A stretch of 64,000 nucleotides of DNA from Pardosa pseudoannulata (taxonomy: Eukaryota; Arthropoda; Arachnida; Araneae; Lycosidae): positions 104,640,242-104,704,241 of the forward strand of contig CM063509.1 of NCBI GenBank assembly GCA_032207245.1, written 5' to 3'. The notes under the pieces are model-generated. The model had not been told where the DNA came from. It worked only from the letters and a program-made list of their open reading frames with translations, and searched no databases. Numbering within the stretch: position 1 is the first letter of the stretch; each line of letters opens with the position of its first letter. The position numbers were made by a program, and so were the translations under genes. Below are positions 50,625-63,829 of this stretch, piece by piece.

Positions 50625-53600
50625 GTAAGTTTTAATTAAAAGTTGCTAAACATTATATAACAGTGTTTCCTCCGTGTACTTCGTAATTGTGCTGCATTTG
50701 GTAAAATTTTAAAGCATTAGAAACAGTTTTTAAGAACCAGGTGTTAAATTTTAAATTATGTAAAATAGTTTACTTCGTCATTGCAAATATGTTTAGTAGG
50801 TTACAGTCTTTTTTCTCTACGTTAGTAAAATTTGCTGCTTATCAATTATGCACCATATTTGATCATGCTGATATTTTAAGCAAATGAAATCTCATATTTG
50901 TAGTTTTGCACGAAAAGGTTTATTATTATTATGGGAATAACTTTACTGCTAGGTTGATAAACTGTCTGAAGTTTTGAAGATAAGCAGTTTGTTGTTAAAA
51001 GTGCGCTTTAACAAGTACTTGCTTTATCAAATATAACTGTAAATTAATACTTATAGCTTTTGTTAATTGTTCATAAAATCAACATTGACTTCGTAAATTT
51101 TTGTTTTCTTTATTATGTTGAAATAATGAAATGCACCAAGAGTTTTGTTGTATGAAGGTCAGTTCTATTTAGAAGTTTGTATGCCTATCTCTTTTCACTG
51201 GCATTTTATAACTGTCCCTTATCTAGTCTATTGTTTAAAATACGACGTGCAGTAAGACAGTATGCATCTCGTTAGAAATATTCGTGCACGCAGATGTATA
51301 AATATGTAATTTTAGCATTTCATTAAAATGTAAGAACTTGTCAGACTTTGTTTAAATAGGTGAATTTTTTAAACTTAAATATATTTTAGTGTGTTGTCAT
51401 ATCTTAATTTCTTGTCCTGTGAAGGGCAGAGTGTGTTATTAAGTTATTTAAAAATGACGGTGTTAAGCACATAACATCAATCACATAATGAATTTCGCTG
51501 CAAATTGATTCGGTAATTGAGCTGTCTCTTTTAGTATGGAAATTTATTAGAACTATATCAATATTTTTACAAGATTGATTTCTTTTTTCCTTTTTACACA
51601 TAATCTTAGGGAAACACCCGTATGAATGTTTAGAAAATTAATGACAGAAATATATCTAGTAATGATCCCAAAGTTTTATAATTAAAAAATGTCTGTGGAC
51701 TTATGTTCTTAGATTGCTTGTTTCAAGGTTTAAACTTGCTTATAAATAAAATTGCAGGTTTTGTGATATTTTTAAAATTTTGCTAAATAAAAGTGTAAAT
51801 TACTTTAATAATTTGAAGTTTTGTTTAAACTGTTAAAAAAAAGTTAAAAGGAATCAAGTAAAATTTAGAAAATGATCATTTAAATTTTATAAAAAAAACT
51901 TTAGATGAATTGATTTAGTATTAAAATGTTATTTACTTTCCCAAACTTTTATCATGAATCTTATTTATTGTTAAAGCAAGAATTGCTATTTTACCTTAAT
52001 TACATATCAAAATTAGGTATTTTACTGGAGAGAATATAATTCAAAGTACATAGCCCCGAATTTTTTTTTAGTTATTTATTCATAAAGATTAATGTATCAA
52101 GTTTTATTGTTTAAAAATCTGGAGCTAGTTTATGATGTATTAGGTTAAATTACGTTTTAAATAAGTAAAGAACATCTAAATATTTATCTCTAAGATACTT
52201 ATTGATTTGGTGTTCAGGTACAACTAATAGTAACAAGTTATAGTTATTCCCATAATATTGTATTATAAAAGTGTGAGATTGACAGAATAAATGTGTTTTT
52301 TCCACTCAGAGAAATTTATTAAGAGGCTAACATTAATGAACTGACCATAAACTAAGGGAAGTTTCTTATTTATAACTTTATAACTTTTTAGCAATATAAG
52401 AGTAAAGTTAACTAACTTGAAATTTTTAGGAAGGCATCAATTTATGATGGAAAATAAAATTGGAATTTGTTGATTAGACTCAAACCAACATGTAAATTAA
52501 TATTCTAGTACTTTTTGTCCTTTGGCTATTGCTACTACATGCAGTTCAAATGTGATAGTATTGTTTGTCATCTTTTTTGTTCCTCTTTGTTTTATGGATT
52601 CTCACAGAGACTTTGAAGTGTATGAACATTGGTCAGGGATCCATATGGCTGAAATTTAGGTTAATGGACCCTTTACACTAGGGTGGGTCATTTTGCTGGC
52701 AAAATGATATTTTTGCCAGGACAGTGGCAAAATCTAGAAAAATTGGCTGGATTTTAAATATGTACAAAATAATAAATAACAAAATAAATTTTGTACATAA
52801 TACAATTGAGACTTAAATCAGAATATTAATTAGGTATTTCATTGTATTAATTTGATAATTTAAACAATTTAAAATAATATTCATTGGTGTTAGCAATCAA
52901 AATACAATATTCTATTTTTGTAAATAAATTTATATCATGGAGGCATGGGATAAAAAATAAAAAATGTTTTTATTTATCAATTTAATATAATAATGTTGTC
53001 TTTAATTGTAATGTGTATATATATACATAAAGGATATATATATAAGTACTAAAAACTTTTAAACCTACAGTTTATAGGGGAAATAAGCTAATAATTACAT
53101 TAAAAATAACATTGTACATAAAAACTTGCAAAATCAATCTTCATTTTATCTTTATCTTTTTTTTTTTATTATTTCTAGGTATAACTTTAGATTTAGATTA
53201 CTGTTTCAATGACACATTGAATATTCTATGTTAAAACAATATATTATGTATCTTTAGATTGGAGTTAAAATTAGTAAAAGCTAAAATAGTTACATCCCCG
53301 TATATAAAACATATCCATTTTTGCCACAGAGCAAAAATGTATTTTTGCCAGGACGGTTCTTACCAGTTTTTTTCCCACCTTTGGCTAAAAATGTGCCAAC
53401 CCTACTTTATAATTTTGTTTTAATAATTGACATTCACAAAGTTTTTCAATTAAAAAACTGCTGTATTATAAGTACGCATTATCTTAAATTAGCTTTTGAA
53501 TAAATGTTATGTTATATAAATCTGTATTTGTTTATAATTACATAAAATAACTTAAACTTATAAATAATATATTACTTATAAACAAGCCTTCCTCTAAAAT

Positions 53601-53897
53601 GTAATTTTACCTGGTACTAATTTCACATTCCTAAATTTGTATTGTTTGCAAAATCTGGACCTGTGCTGTATGAACCAGATTCATGTTGATTTTAATTCAT
53701 AAAATTATGGGTAAGTTTTTCACAACTACACTGAAACAGGTCCTGTCTGAAAAGTCTGTCCAGATTGGTAGTTATTTGGAATTTCAAATCTGAAGTAACA
53801 ATTATTTTAGTCTGATATTTGTTTGTGATGCTAACTTGTTTGTTTTTAATGTTTTACATACTATTTGGAAACATCATTTTTATAAATTTTATTCCAG
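50625..53897 (+). other. Probable 5' intron of the plus-strand gene
   Basis: It opens with GTAAGT at 50625 and could end at TTATTCCAG at 53889-53897, just before the exon with the ATG at 53970. Inside there is only AT-rich DNA. A frame at 51404-51601 (minus) and another at 53321-53503 show no resemblance to known proteins. Confidence 0.45.
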
Positions 53898-53969
53898 GTA
53901 AAATGGTGAATTTTGTATGGTGTTAAATCTTCTATGCTTGTTATACTAAAGGAGTAAAGAATTAACATT

Positions 53970-54488
53970 ATGGGTATGTCAACAGACATGGCCCCAACGT
54001 ATATATCTATGAATCCTGCTGGACAAATGACATACATTTTGGACACTAGCAACATTAATTTAAGCCAAGTCCAGCTTGCTGTTCCTGGATCTGAAATTGT
54101 ATTAATTCAAGATGACAACAAAGCTATTAGTTTATGTGAAAGTCCTGGTCTGGTCACTGAAGCAACAGCTGAAAATGTTGCCTGGCTTGGAAACAATGTG
54201 ATAGTTCTAGTTTCTCAGCCTCAGGAATATATAGTTGTTGAACAAGAAGTAGTTGTTGATTCAAATGTTGTTCAAATAGCACCTCTTGAAGATGCCTCAA
54301 ATAGTTCTCTTTCACAGTTAGGAACAAAACAGAACTCTGAAGAATTTAATGAAGAAACTGATGAAGAAACATCCACTACTGTAGAAGATGCCAAATGCTG
54401 GTTTCGGGATTCATTGATCACAACTGCAGCTTTATCGAAACTTACTAGTTTTGTACAGTCAAATACAAACAGTAAGGTTGGTCAATGA
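53970..54488 (+). CDS. Unidentified 172-aa acidic protein or first coding exon
   Basis: I do not recognise this protein. It starts MGMSTDMAPTYISMNPAGQM, with an in-frame TAA at 53955 confirming the start. Its first 110 residues alternate small, Gln and hydrophobic residues, with no signal peptide or membrane span. The stretch EYIVVEQEVVVDSN is strongly beta-prone. Residues from about 113 to 138 are rich in Glu/Ser/Thr (EEFNEETDEETSTTVEDAK). They are followed by a more conserved-looking CWFRDSLITTAALSKLTSF. Codon use is mixed, unlike the AT-driven chance frames nearby. It either ends at TGA (54486-54488), with polyadenylation at 54956 or 55998, or splices at ACA/GTAAGG (donor at 54472) to an exon I could not find. 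The composition recalls the N-terminal part of transcriptional regulators, but that is only an impression. Confidence 0.6.
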   Translation: MGMSTDMAPTYISMNPAGQMTYILDTSNINLSQVQLAVPGSEIVLIQDDNKAISLCESPGLVTEATAENVAWLGNNVIVLVSQPQEYIVVEQEVVVDSNVVQIAPLEDASNSSLSQLGTKQNSEEFNEETDEETSTTVEDAKCWFRDSLITTAALSKLTSFVQSNTNSKVGQ

Positions 54489-56030
54489 ATTCAAAACACT
54501 GAAATGGAAGGAGCCCCATGCTTTAATCTTAATCAGTCTTTTATGTTGTACATTTGATCCTTATTTAATCCAATTGATGTCTTTGTTATATGAACTTTTA
54601 AAATCCTATCACATGCAGTTATCTGGTGAGACAGCTTAGAAAATCTGAATAAGAATCGGTTACCCTGTATATTTTCACTGTCATTAATTAAAGATTCATA
54701 TGAATTTTTAAAGTCTTCATTTTCAGACTTTTGGGCAGTGAATTGTTTCTTAATGCTAAAGAATTTTTATCTGTACTCCAGATTCCCAAATGTTTTTGGA
54801 ATTGAATATAGGAATCTTAATTACATTATTTTTCAAATTTAATATTTAAAAAGTTTTTTTTTTATCAATTAGGTCTAATATCTTTTCTAATCTCTAATCT
54901 TAAATATGTGCAGGAAAGTATTTGCTTTAATGACAAGTTGAATGCTGTTAAATTGAATAAATGAAAATTTTAAGAAGAAATTTTAAACTTTAGTATCTTT
55001 ATTTAGTTGGGTATGGATTAAAAAAAAACTAAATCTCATTTTTAAAACCTTAAATTTAAAATCATTATTTGTATAAATTATATTAAATCTCAATGTTCCT
55101 TTAATGACTTTTTAAGTATGTTTTTAGTTTTGGATACACAAATTCCACCTTTTTTGCTGTAATTAAATGTTAGGCAAAATTTATCTCTACACTATATAAT
55201 TCAAAGTATATTATAACTTCATTTTCTAGATTCATAGATTTTTTTTACATTTAATTTCATTTTATTAAGCTATTTAAAAAATTTTTTCTAGTCTTAGAAT
55301 GCACTTGGTATGGGTACCATAAGCATTTATATTGAATTTGTGCAAATTAAAATATAAGTATACTTATTAGATGCTGTTTTAAACAAACTTCAGTACTATT
55401 GTTGAAAACAAAATTAACCCTTTCTCAAAAACTTATTATTTTGTATTGATTTTGTTGTAAAAAACCAAATTTTAAAAATAATTGATGATTGGAAAGAATT
55501 TTATAGCTTAAGAAATAATTTTCATAATTAGTTCATTACTTAAAATATTGTATTTTTAGTCGGAACATTCCATTTTAAAGAATATTTTCTGTGTAACTAG
55601 GTATAAATAAGAGTATATTATTTTGTGCTTATTGTAATTTCATTTCTCATTTTTAGTCTAAAACAGTAAGATACTGATTCAGTGGCACTAATCTTAAATA
55701 TCCTATTCTGAAACCTGTTTAAGTCATCACAAGCACTTTCGAATACTGCTGTTCTGGAATCAGGTAGCTGCAGCTAAAAGGGTTACTTATATATTTTTCT
55801 TCTAAATGTATTGCAATCTTTTTCTTTTTTCATTTTATCGATGCTTTTCTCTGTTGGATTCTTTTTTGAACTGTTATTTTTAGTTTGATTAGTAGTTTGT
55901 CTGAAGTGTCAGATATCTTAATCTAGTACATCCTTTGATTTATCCCCTTTTGGGATTTTGGAGTGAAAACTGTGTATAAAGCGTAATTGTTGCGTTAAAT
56001 AAATGCTTTTTAATTCATTCATAGTATGAT
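54489..56030 (+). other. Probable 3' UTR of the 172-aa gene
   Basis: If the frame ends at 54488, this T-rich stretch is its 3' UTR. AATAAA occurs at 54956-54961 and, in a better setting, at 55998-56003, followed by TGCTTTTTAATTC and a GT-rich TGATTTTGTTCATTG. Either could be the cleavage site. Confidence 0.4.
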
Positions 56031-58803
56031 TTTGTTCATTGTTATGAAATTCTATTTCTGAAGAGTTAATTTCTGTACAAGGACTACCTTAATGTAAATA
56101 ATTCAATGCATGACTGAATATTTTTCGTAATTTTTTGTCTATTCATATAATTTAGAAAAATTCATACTTCATTCTGTCTATCTTTCATCACTTACTTATA
56201 TTTAGAATGTTTGTTTGGGGCTTAGCGAAAGGCAAGCTTATAATTACTTGCTAATCACATTAAGTAATATTACTTTAGCTTTATCCTTTCTAACTGCCTT
56301 GTCTATGACATATAGGTCATAAAGAAAAGATGTAACACTTTTTTTTTTTTAGATAAATTCATTTTCATTAATCATCCAAAATTATTAATGAAAATTATTT
56401 TTTTCAAATAGTGAAGTTTTATGTATATAAGTTAAAATATAATTTCATTATAAAATTTGTTAATTGCATATTAAAAATGTGATAAATTCTTAATTTTTAA
56501 ATTGATTTGTGTTGAGCTTTATTATTTGTTGTTGAGCGTTGTTTTTTCCTTTTAAGGGAAATCTTTGAATACCCATTTTAAAATAAGACCTGTTTTCTCT
56601 TTGAATTTTCTTTTTTTTTTTTTTTTAACTTGGTTCACTGAACATGGAAATCGTTTCCATTGGCAAATATGTATAAAAATTGAAAAATAGTTGGTCATTT
56701 GAATATAAGGCCTATATCATAATAGTCGAAAATGCATACCAATAACTGTTTAGTGCTGTAGTTCAGTAAAAAATACTCATAAGTAGCTATTAACTAGACT
56801 TTAACACCAAACAGTTTGTGCATCTGTCTCATCAGTGTCTTAAAAAGGGCAGAAATACCAAGATTATTTATGTACAATAATTTTTGTTTTCATTCTCTCT
56901 AGTTCTTAATTTTTTAAGGCTAAATCTTTAATGTGCACAGTTAAAAATCATTTGGGATTTAATGAAATTCCTTTATAAATGCAATGGATATGGATAAAAG
57001 TCTTGCGTTCTTTGGGAGAGGGGGTCTTTTCCAAAAACATAGCCATTAAAATAGGTGGAAATTATTGCTTTAAAATTTAAATTATTTTGGGATAACAATA
57101 AATATTTATTTGAAATCGTCTATTAATATTCTAGTTAAACAATTATAATTGTTTTAGTAAGCACTTTTATTTGGGGTTACAGGTGTCAAAAATTGAATTT
57201 CATTAAAATCAAAAAATATATATTTTACATAGCAGTTTTTCTCCTGCATATAAGTGTAGTGCTGAAATTTGTTGCTAGTTTGAAGTCTTAAAAAGTTAGA
57301 AAATAAACTTTTAAAAAGCTGAGAAATAAAGATTTAATATGTGGTTTCACAGTGTAAGTCAAAGGGTTATTGATAATTTAGTGGGCTTTAACTTGCTCTT
57401 TGTTAACAATTATTTTCAACTAGAAAAGGCATCCTAAGAGTAACATTTAAAATATTTTTTAACTTAATATAGTATGAATTTTTTCTTATCTTGTTCAAAG
57501 TTCTTTGCTACTGTAACACACACACACACATATATATATATATATTTAAATGTCTGAGGAAATTCTGTAAGGGTCCCTAAAATGTCAGGAACTTTTATCA
57601 ATTCAGTAGACACTCGGCTTATGATATTGGCCTGAAAGAGCTCTAAGCATTTTTACTTCATAAACTTGATTTATAAAAATTTAGTGGAAAAACAATGATG
57701 CAAGAAAGATGGGCATGTTCTCTATATGAAGTGCTCCTAACTATTTGTTAAAAGTGTTTTTCCTGTTTAAGATCTCTAATTTGCTTGGACTTTTGAATTT
57801 TGAGTTTGTAGATATATCCATGTAGATGGATGCTTTCTAGTCTTTCAGAAATTTTTATTTTAGCATTTTTGAAACAATGCTTGTGATTTATAAAGTTTGA
57901 CTATTTTGCATTTGATATTTTATAAATTGCTGTTGGTTCTTAGACTTGTATGCCTTTAAATTATTGAAAAGTATTTTATAAACCTCCTTAAATTATGTTA
58001 ATGTTTGAATTGGAAAGATATTGTCAGCAAAATATCAAAGTCTGCCTGTTGAGTTTTCCTTCTTTGGTGATGTAGATAATATAAATTGTATGTTGTCAGC
58101 TTGCACTTATTGTTCTGACATATTAAACTATGCATTGTTGTAAATATTAGGATAATTTTTTAATAGTCAGCAATGAATCAAATTAGCAAAGTTGTGATCC
58201 AATTTTTATAATGTATATGTATTAATCTTGTTCTATTTTAAACATCTTTCCATACAAAGTATTGAACTTAAATTAGGCTATATTTTGGATTTCAACATAT
58301 GCCGTTTACATTTAATCCATGAAGAATTTTAACATTTAGTGTGAAAACTTGATTGAATTATTTTGGTGGCCAATGATAAAGTGATTTGATTATTTGTATT
58401 GAATGCCATGTTTAAGTACAGTTTGAAAAAAAGGTTTTGTATAATTTTAAAAAAAATTAATGAAATCTGATGGAAGAACTAGAAATTTCTGACTAATCAA
58501 TTTTATATTTTTCTTAATGAATACAAAAATTAAATATAGATTAGCTATATATTCACGTAAAATTTTGGTCTAATGTATTTGTTTGAAAGTTGAAGTAAAT
58601 CAGAACCAGCTGTCATAATGCACAAATGGATTAAAAACAGGCAAACTCAATGTTTCAAGCCCATAAGCTGTGGTCTTAAATGCTACGAAGAACTGGCTAG
58701 GAAGTAAATGATAATAGTAACACCATGTTATAATTTTAAGAATTACCTTTAAAGGTATTTTTGCAGTCAAAATGATTGTTCTAATTGTTTTAGTGTTAAT
58801 ATA
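56031..58803. other. AT-rich, nothing recognised
   Basis: T-rich on the plus strand with poly-T near 56610-56627 and a (CA)n(TA)n microsatellite at about 57518-57545. If the preceding gene continues by splicing, this is intron; otherwise it is intergenic DNA or a long UTR. Confidence 0.4.
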
Positions 58804-59599
58804 CATGGTTTCCGCGCACCTGAAAATTCAGTTAAAGTCATGGAAAATCATGGATTTCAACAATGGATTAATTTTGTCATGGAAAGTCTTGATTTTTCAA
58901 GCAAAATGAGTAAAAGTCATGGAAAATCATGGATCCGCTAAACTACCGATTAAAAAAAAAATGCATTGAATTGTTTAATTGTATTTTTACTTGTCATTTG
59001 ACTGAAGTTGCTGAGTTTGGTATTTATGTATTATCCTGTTGACCCTATTGCCAAGTAAAATTTGTTCACCAAGGAAACTCAAAGCAAGAAAGCTTAATGG
59101 GCGGGTAAATGTGTATTATTCTGGCTTTTTTCTTAAATTGTAGATTAAAATTTTATTAATATAATAATAGTTATTTTTTAATAAAAATTAGTTAAGATTT
59201 TTGCACAAAATATAAGTTTATCTCTGGGGATATTGTATATAAACATTATAGGGTTATATTTGGCTATTATTCATGGTCACCTGAATAATACCAAAGTACC
59301 CTGAATTCAAATTGGAAACATTTTGATTGAAAAATTGCTATATGATTAAACTTAGGTATGTAGATACAACAATTTACTTTTATATGTATGTGAGTTTATT
59401 AACACTTATAAAGTAAGTTTATAGTTTTTTTATGATAAAATTCCTGTAATTTCTCTAAAAGAATATATTTTATTTGTATGTACATCAGAAGTTTTATTCA
59501 TATATACTTTTAACGAAAGCTTTTTAAAGTCATGGAAAATGATCTGCTAAATCAGGAAAAGTCATGGATTTGAAAAATTTTATTTTGGCAAATACCCTG
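58804..59599. mobile_element. Degenerate hAT-like repeat with GTCATGGAAAATCATGGAT subrepeats
   Basis: The left end CATGGTTTCCGCGCACC and the right end, read inward, CAGGGTATTTGCC are consistent with a decayed CAGGGTTTCC hAT terminus. The motif GTCATGGAAAATCATGGAT occurs twice on the left (58837, 58918) and in shortened form twice on the right (59528, 59561). Similar terminal subrepeats are seen in hAT MITEs of other invertebrates, from memory. The flanks TTAATATA and AATATAAC are similar but not an exact duplication. Confidence 0.55.
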
Positions 59600-61505
59600 A
59601 ATATAACTGTTATTCCTACTTAAACATTTGTGCATTTTTGACATTGGTTTTTATTTGTAATTCTACATAAAGATATTGTATATTTTATATGTAAAGGCTG
59701 TATTTTGTTTTTGCTCTAATGGTATTTACCTTTTATTTCATGTGAAATCACTATTAATATTCTTCTACAGACATTGTTTAATTTTGAAAAATTGATTTCA
59801 AATTTACCAGATGCACTGTTAACATTGGTACTTCCCTTATAAAAGCTGTTAGTTCAGAATTAATAGTTTTATTTTTCTTGGTACTTAAATAATCATCTTT
59901 AATGCTACACATTGGGGCTCCTCGTTATACTGTGTGCCTTGGTGCTAGTCTAAACCTGTGAAATGTAAAATCAAATTACTGTGATGTGTTATATTTCAAT
60001 GAAACTTGTATATTTTAAAAGAAAATATTCTGTCAAGGTATATTTTTGTAAGGGTGCTGCAAACTTTGAGAGTTGTCATATTAAATATATACCCACACAA
60101 ACAAAATTGCACTGTTGTAATTCATTGCGCATGACTAGCTGCCAAAGTGTAGTGTAAATTGAAAATTGCTTTGAGTGAATGTTGTGTGTATCTGAGAAAT
60201 TGATTGTTGTAAATTTTAGATTTGTCTGCAATAAAATTATGAATTGTTGATGTAATGAATTTTATTTTTTTTTAAATTGCTTAACATATCACTTTCTGTG
60301 CATTTTAAAAGAATGACAAGTTTAAGCCGAAATCTTCTATATGTCTTTATATAAATCTAAAAAGTAGACTTTTTCTTGGCTTTCTGGTTGAGGTATAAAA
60401 AAAATATTGCAACTTGCAACAATTTTAAGATTTGTTGCTTTCTTAAGTTTAAAAAACTTTCTACAAAAAGTGTAGTTAACCTGAACTTTTACACTGAAGA
60501 CTTATATTGGGATTTGATTGAAGTAAAAAAAAATTTTAAACTTTAAATGGGGGGGGGAGAGTTTGAAGAATAGTTGATATATGAATGTTCTACCTAAATT
60601 AATCACTCCAATGGTATCCAATTTAAGCATTCTATACCTTTATGATGGTGTTAGCAAATAGTCATGTAATCCTTTTTACTTTTATGAATGTTTCATGGTT
60701 ATACAGGTTCAGTAGGGAAATGTTCCATAAGCTAAGTCTGTTCTACAATTCATATCTTAAAATTAATATAGTAATCATTAGCAGAGGTTTTCTCATCATT
60801 TCTCCCCCCCCCCTTGCTATACCACTGAAGTGTAGAGATGTCTTATGAAGTGGCCTGTGTGTGTTGTCTTTTGAATAACGTACACCTAGGTATAGTAAAC
60901 TAGAGTCAAGTTTGCCCTCACTTATTGGGATGACTCTGTCTGTGAAGAAATAAAAATTTAATTTTTAATCATTACAAGAACATTTTTGCATCAGAATTTT
61001 GGATTTTTTTAGTTATGTTAAAATAGGGTTCTGATAATTTCAAATTACTCCCATCGATAAAAGTGTAAGAATGTCCTGGACAGTTAGAATTTTATCAACA
61101 GGACATAAAGTTGTGCTTCTCGATATAGGGTGTAAACCCCACTGGTAAAGCATTTGGTTTTTTAAAAGGCAATAAAATTTTGAACCTATTTCAAACTGAA
61201 TATATTTATAAGGACTGGTCTATTAAGAACTCGGGGTGGGGTGGGGGAATTACACAGTTGAGTCGGTTAAAGCTTTAGTCAATATTGAGAGACAACATGG
61301 TTTTTTTAATGAGATACGAGTTAATATCCAGACTCAACTGGCTTTGCAAGACAACTATCGTAACCATTTCTGTCTTCATATTTAGTGGAATGCAGCTTTA
61401 GTGCTATAAATGATTTGCTACTGAAGAAAAGAAATTCACTAGATATAAAAAAACAAAGGGACTAAATTTGTACCTAATATAAAATCTGCATCAAGTCACA
61501 AGCAC

Positions 61506-61549
<44 letters not shown>

Positions 61550-62407
61550 CAATTTTGGTAGTCTGCATTCAGTGCCTTCCTTCGATTTATTGTACTTAAA
61601 TGAAACAAAATAAAGTTTTCTGCATTTTACTACTGCAGAATTTTACTTTATCTGATTATCATATTTAAAATCAACTTAATTTTAAAAGTTTTTAAAATTT
61701 ACATTAACAGAGCCTGTAATGTAGCACAGCTGGTTGAGGCAATTTTTAAGCCAAATTAATTTAGTATATGTATGGACTTTAATTCCTGGAAACTCCAGAT
61801 ATTAAATATGTTCACTGTGTAGGAGTATTTAAAAGTGACTCGGACAGGATATTTAAAAGTGACTCGGTGGGTATAGCCCAAAAAAGGTATAGAAACACTA
61901 ATTTAAAGGTACATTGATACAGAGCAACAGTGAATATTCTAGCTATGAGGCTTTTAATTCATTGTTCTAGAAATTGCTGCATTGTTCTAGAAAAGGCAAA
62001 TGTAATTTCTAAAGGTCAAAATTCTCTATTTTTACAAATGTCTAACCTCAAATTCTAGAAAAAGGAAGCTAAATTCTGAAAAAGGAAATGAAGAAACAAA
62101 AGTTTTTGAATGGAACTTTCCTTTACTGCATTCATATACATTTCTTTCATATTTTAAGCATTAAAACTAAAAAAAAAAAAGTTTCAATTTTATTCCTTTC
62201 TTCATAATATATCTGTATCATGTATGCTTAGTTAAAAAGTAACATTAAAAGATTAATTTTAAAGTGTGCCACATTATTTTAAATCATAAATACTTCAACA
62301 GACTTCCAGATTTTTTTTTTTTTTTTGTCTTTATACACACTTTTGTAGTTGTGTCTTTAGTACTGTTTATTACACGTTATAAAATAAAATGTATCTCTGT
62401 ATAAATA
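59600..62407. other. AT-rich, nothing recognised apart from simple repeats
   Basis: A long poly-T at 61511-61543 and short G runs at 60550 and 61230. AATAAA at 60230-60235 follows a run of sequence with 3'-UTR character. GTAGCACAGCTGGTTGAGGC at 61722 looks like a lone tRNA A-box fragment of another SINE. No gene can be supported. Confidence 0.4.
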
Positions 62408-62577
62408 ACCAAACGATAGCTGAATGGTAGAGCACTACTCTTTGGTACCAGAGTTCGCTGGTTCAAATCTTGCTGCTAGCATGAATGTTTGTAGCCGTTT
62501 TGAAATCTGCTTACAGCAGATTCCAAATTCATTAGCCTTTGCATAGCAAAACAGTAGACCATTGTTCTCCAAACCAA
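62408..62577 (+). repeat. SINE-A copy
   Basis: Plus-oriented SINE-A: ACGATAGCTGAATGGTAGAG (A-box region), TTCGCTGGTTCAAATCTTGC (B-box region), GTTTGTAGCCGTTTTGAAAT, ending in CTCCAAACC. Flanks CTCTGTATAAAT and CTCTATAAAT may be a decayed target duplication. Confidence 0.8.
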
Positions 62578-63096
62578 AACCTCTATAAATGAGTATATAT
62601 AACATTCCTGTTTGGAAAGTTTAGAGCATCTTAACAATGGTTATACATATTTTAATATATTGTTAAATTATATACTTGGTTACAAATTATATACTTAGTT
62701 ATTACTTTAGCATCTTAAAACGGTTCCTATCCATAAACAGATCTGTGTATGTATGTATGAGAGATTATGCAAAATTTATTTCATCTTCACTTCTGAGGGG
62801 AATGAATATTTTGATCATAAATTATGCTTTTTAAGTCTTGTTCTATCAACCAAAGTATAGCTAGAAGGCTAATTTTTACATCAAATTTAATTTGAATACA
62901 CTGGGCAATTGTTTAGTTGATTTAGATTAACCAAACTACAACATACTAATATGTACAAGGGAAAAATTAAATTGAATCCTATATATACTAAAGGTTGTCC
63001 TAAACATTCCTTTAAGAAGTGATGTAAAAGTACAAAATTGTCCAAAAAGAAATCAAAATCCAGGTCCTGTTAATGATATCTGGAATGAAATGAATG
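62578..63096. other. Intergenic, nothing recognised
   Basis: AT-rich spacer before the terminal hAT element. Confidence 0.4.
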
Positions 63097-63338
63097 TGCT
63101 ACAGCAGGGCTGTCCAACTGGCGGCCCGCGGGCTGCATCTGGCCCACCAACACAAATTGTGCAGCCCGCCAACTTCTTATTCAGCATATTTCTTTTTTCA
63201 GAATTTTATGGTATCAAGAAGTATCCGACACTACCATTCTTGGTCAAGCTAAGGTCCCCGAAGTTTCCCCTTGATCACAAATTGTTTTATAGTCCTTCTG
63301 TTCCATTGTTTTATAATTAATAATTCAACTATTAATTG

Positions 63339-63511
63339 GTTGGTTTTGGAGTGCTATGGTCTACTTTTTGCAACACGAGGGCTAATGAGACCAGGACCTA
63401 CTGCTTAAAGCCGATTCCAAACGGCTACGAACGTCCATGCCATAGTGGAATTCGAACCCACGAACTCCGGTTCCGAAGGCTAGCACCCTAACTATTCGGC
63501 CATCGTTCGGC
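63339..63511 (-). repeat. SINE-A inside the hAT element, 13-bp target duplication
   Basis: Full SINE-A, minus orientation, with B box GTGGAATTCGAACCCACG read on the plus strand. It is flanked by CAACTATTAATTG at 63326-63338 and 63512-63524. Confidence 0.92.
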
Positions 63512-63536
63512 CAACTATTAATTGTTATTGTATAAG

Positions 63537-63708
63537 TTTGGTTTGGAGTGCTACGGTCTACTGTTTTGCACACGAGGGCTAATGAGACCGGGACCTACAG
63601 TTTAAAGCCGATTCCGAACGGCTACAAACATCCATGCCATCAGCGGGATTCGAACCCGCGAACTGTGGTTCCGAAGAGCAGCACTCTACCATTCGGCCAT
63701 CGTTCGGC
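63537..63708 (-). repeat. Second SINE-A inside the hAT element, 14-bp target duplication
   Basis: Full SINE-A, minus orientation, with a near-consensus B box (GGGATTCGAACCCGCG on the plus strand). It is flanked by TGTTATTGTATAAG at 63523-63536 and 63709-63722. Its left duplication overlaps the last two bases of the neighbouring SINE's right duplication. Confidence 0.92.
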
Positions 63709-63829
63709 TGTTATTGTATAAGAGATAAGAGGTTATTGTTCAACTTTTCCAAACTGCGGCCCACCAGGTGATCAGTGACCAGAATTCTGGCCCATGGGCT
63801 CTTTGCAGTTGGACAGCCCTGTGCTATAG

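Larger units (their letters stand above)
63105..63821. mobile_element. hAT element carrying two nested SINEs
   Basis: The left end CAGGGCTGTCCAACTGGCGG is matched at the right by TTGGACAGCCCTG. Subterminal GGCCCGCGGGC and GGCCCACCAGG are in opposite orientation. The flanking octamers TGCTACAG (63097-63104) and TGCTATAG (63822-63829) differ at one base. Without the two inserted SINEs and their duplications, about 343 bp of element remain, so it was a short MITE. No transposase is visible. Confidence 0.88.
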
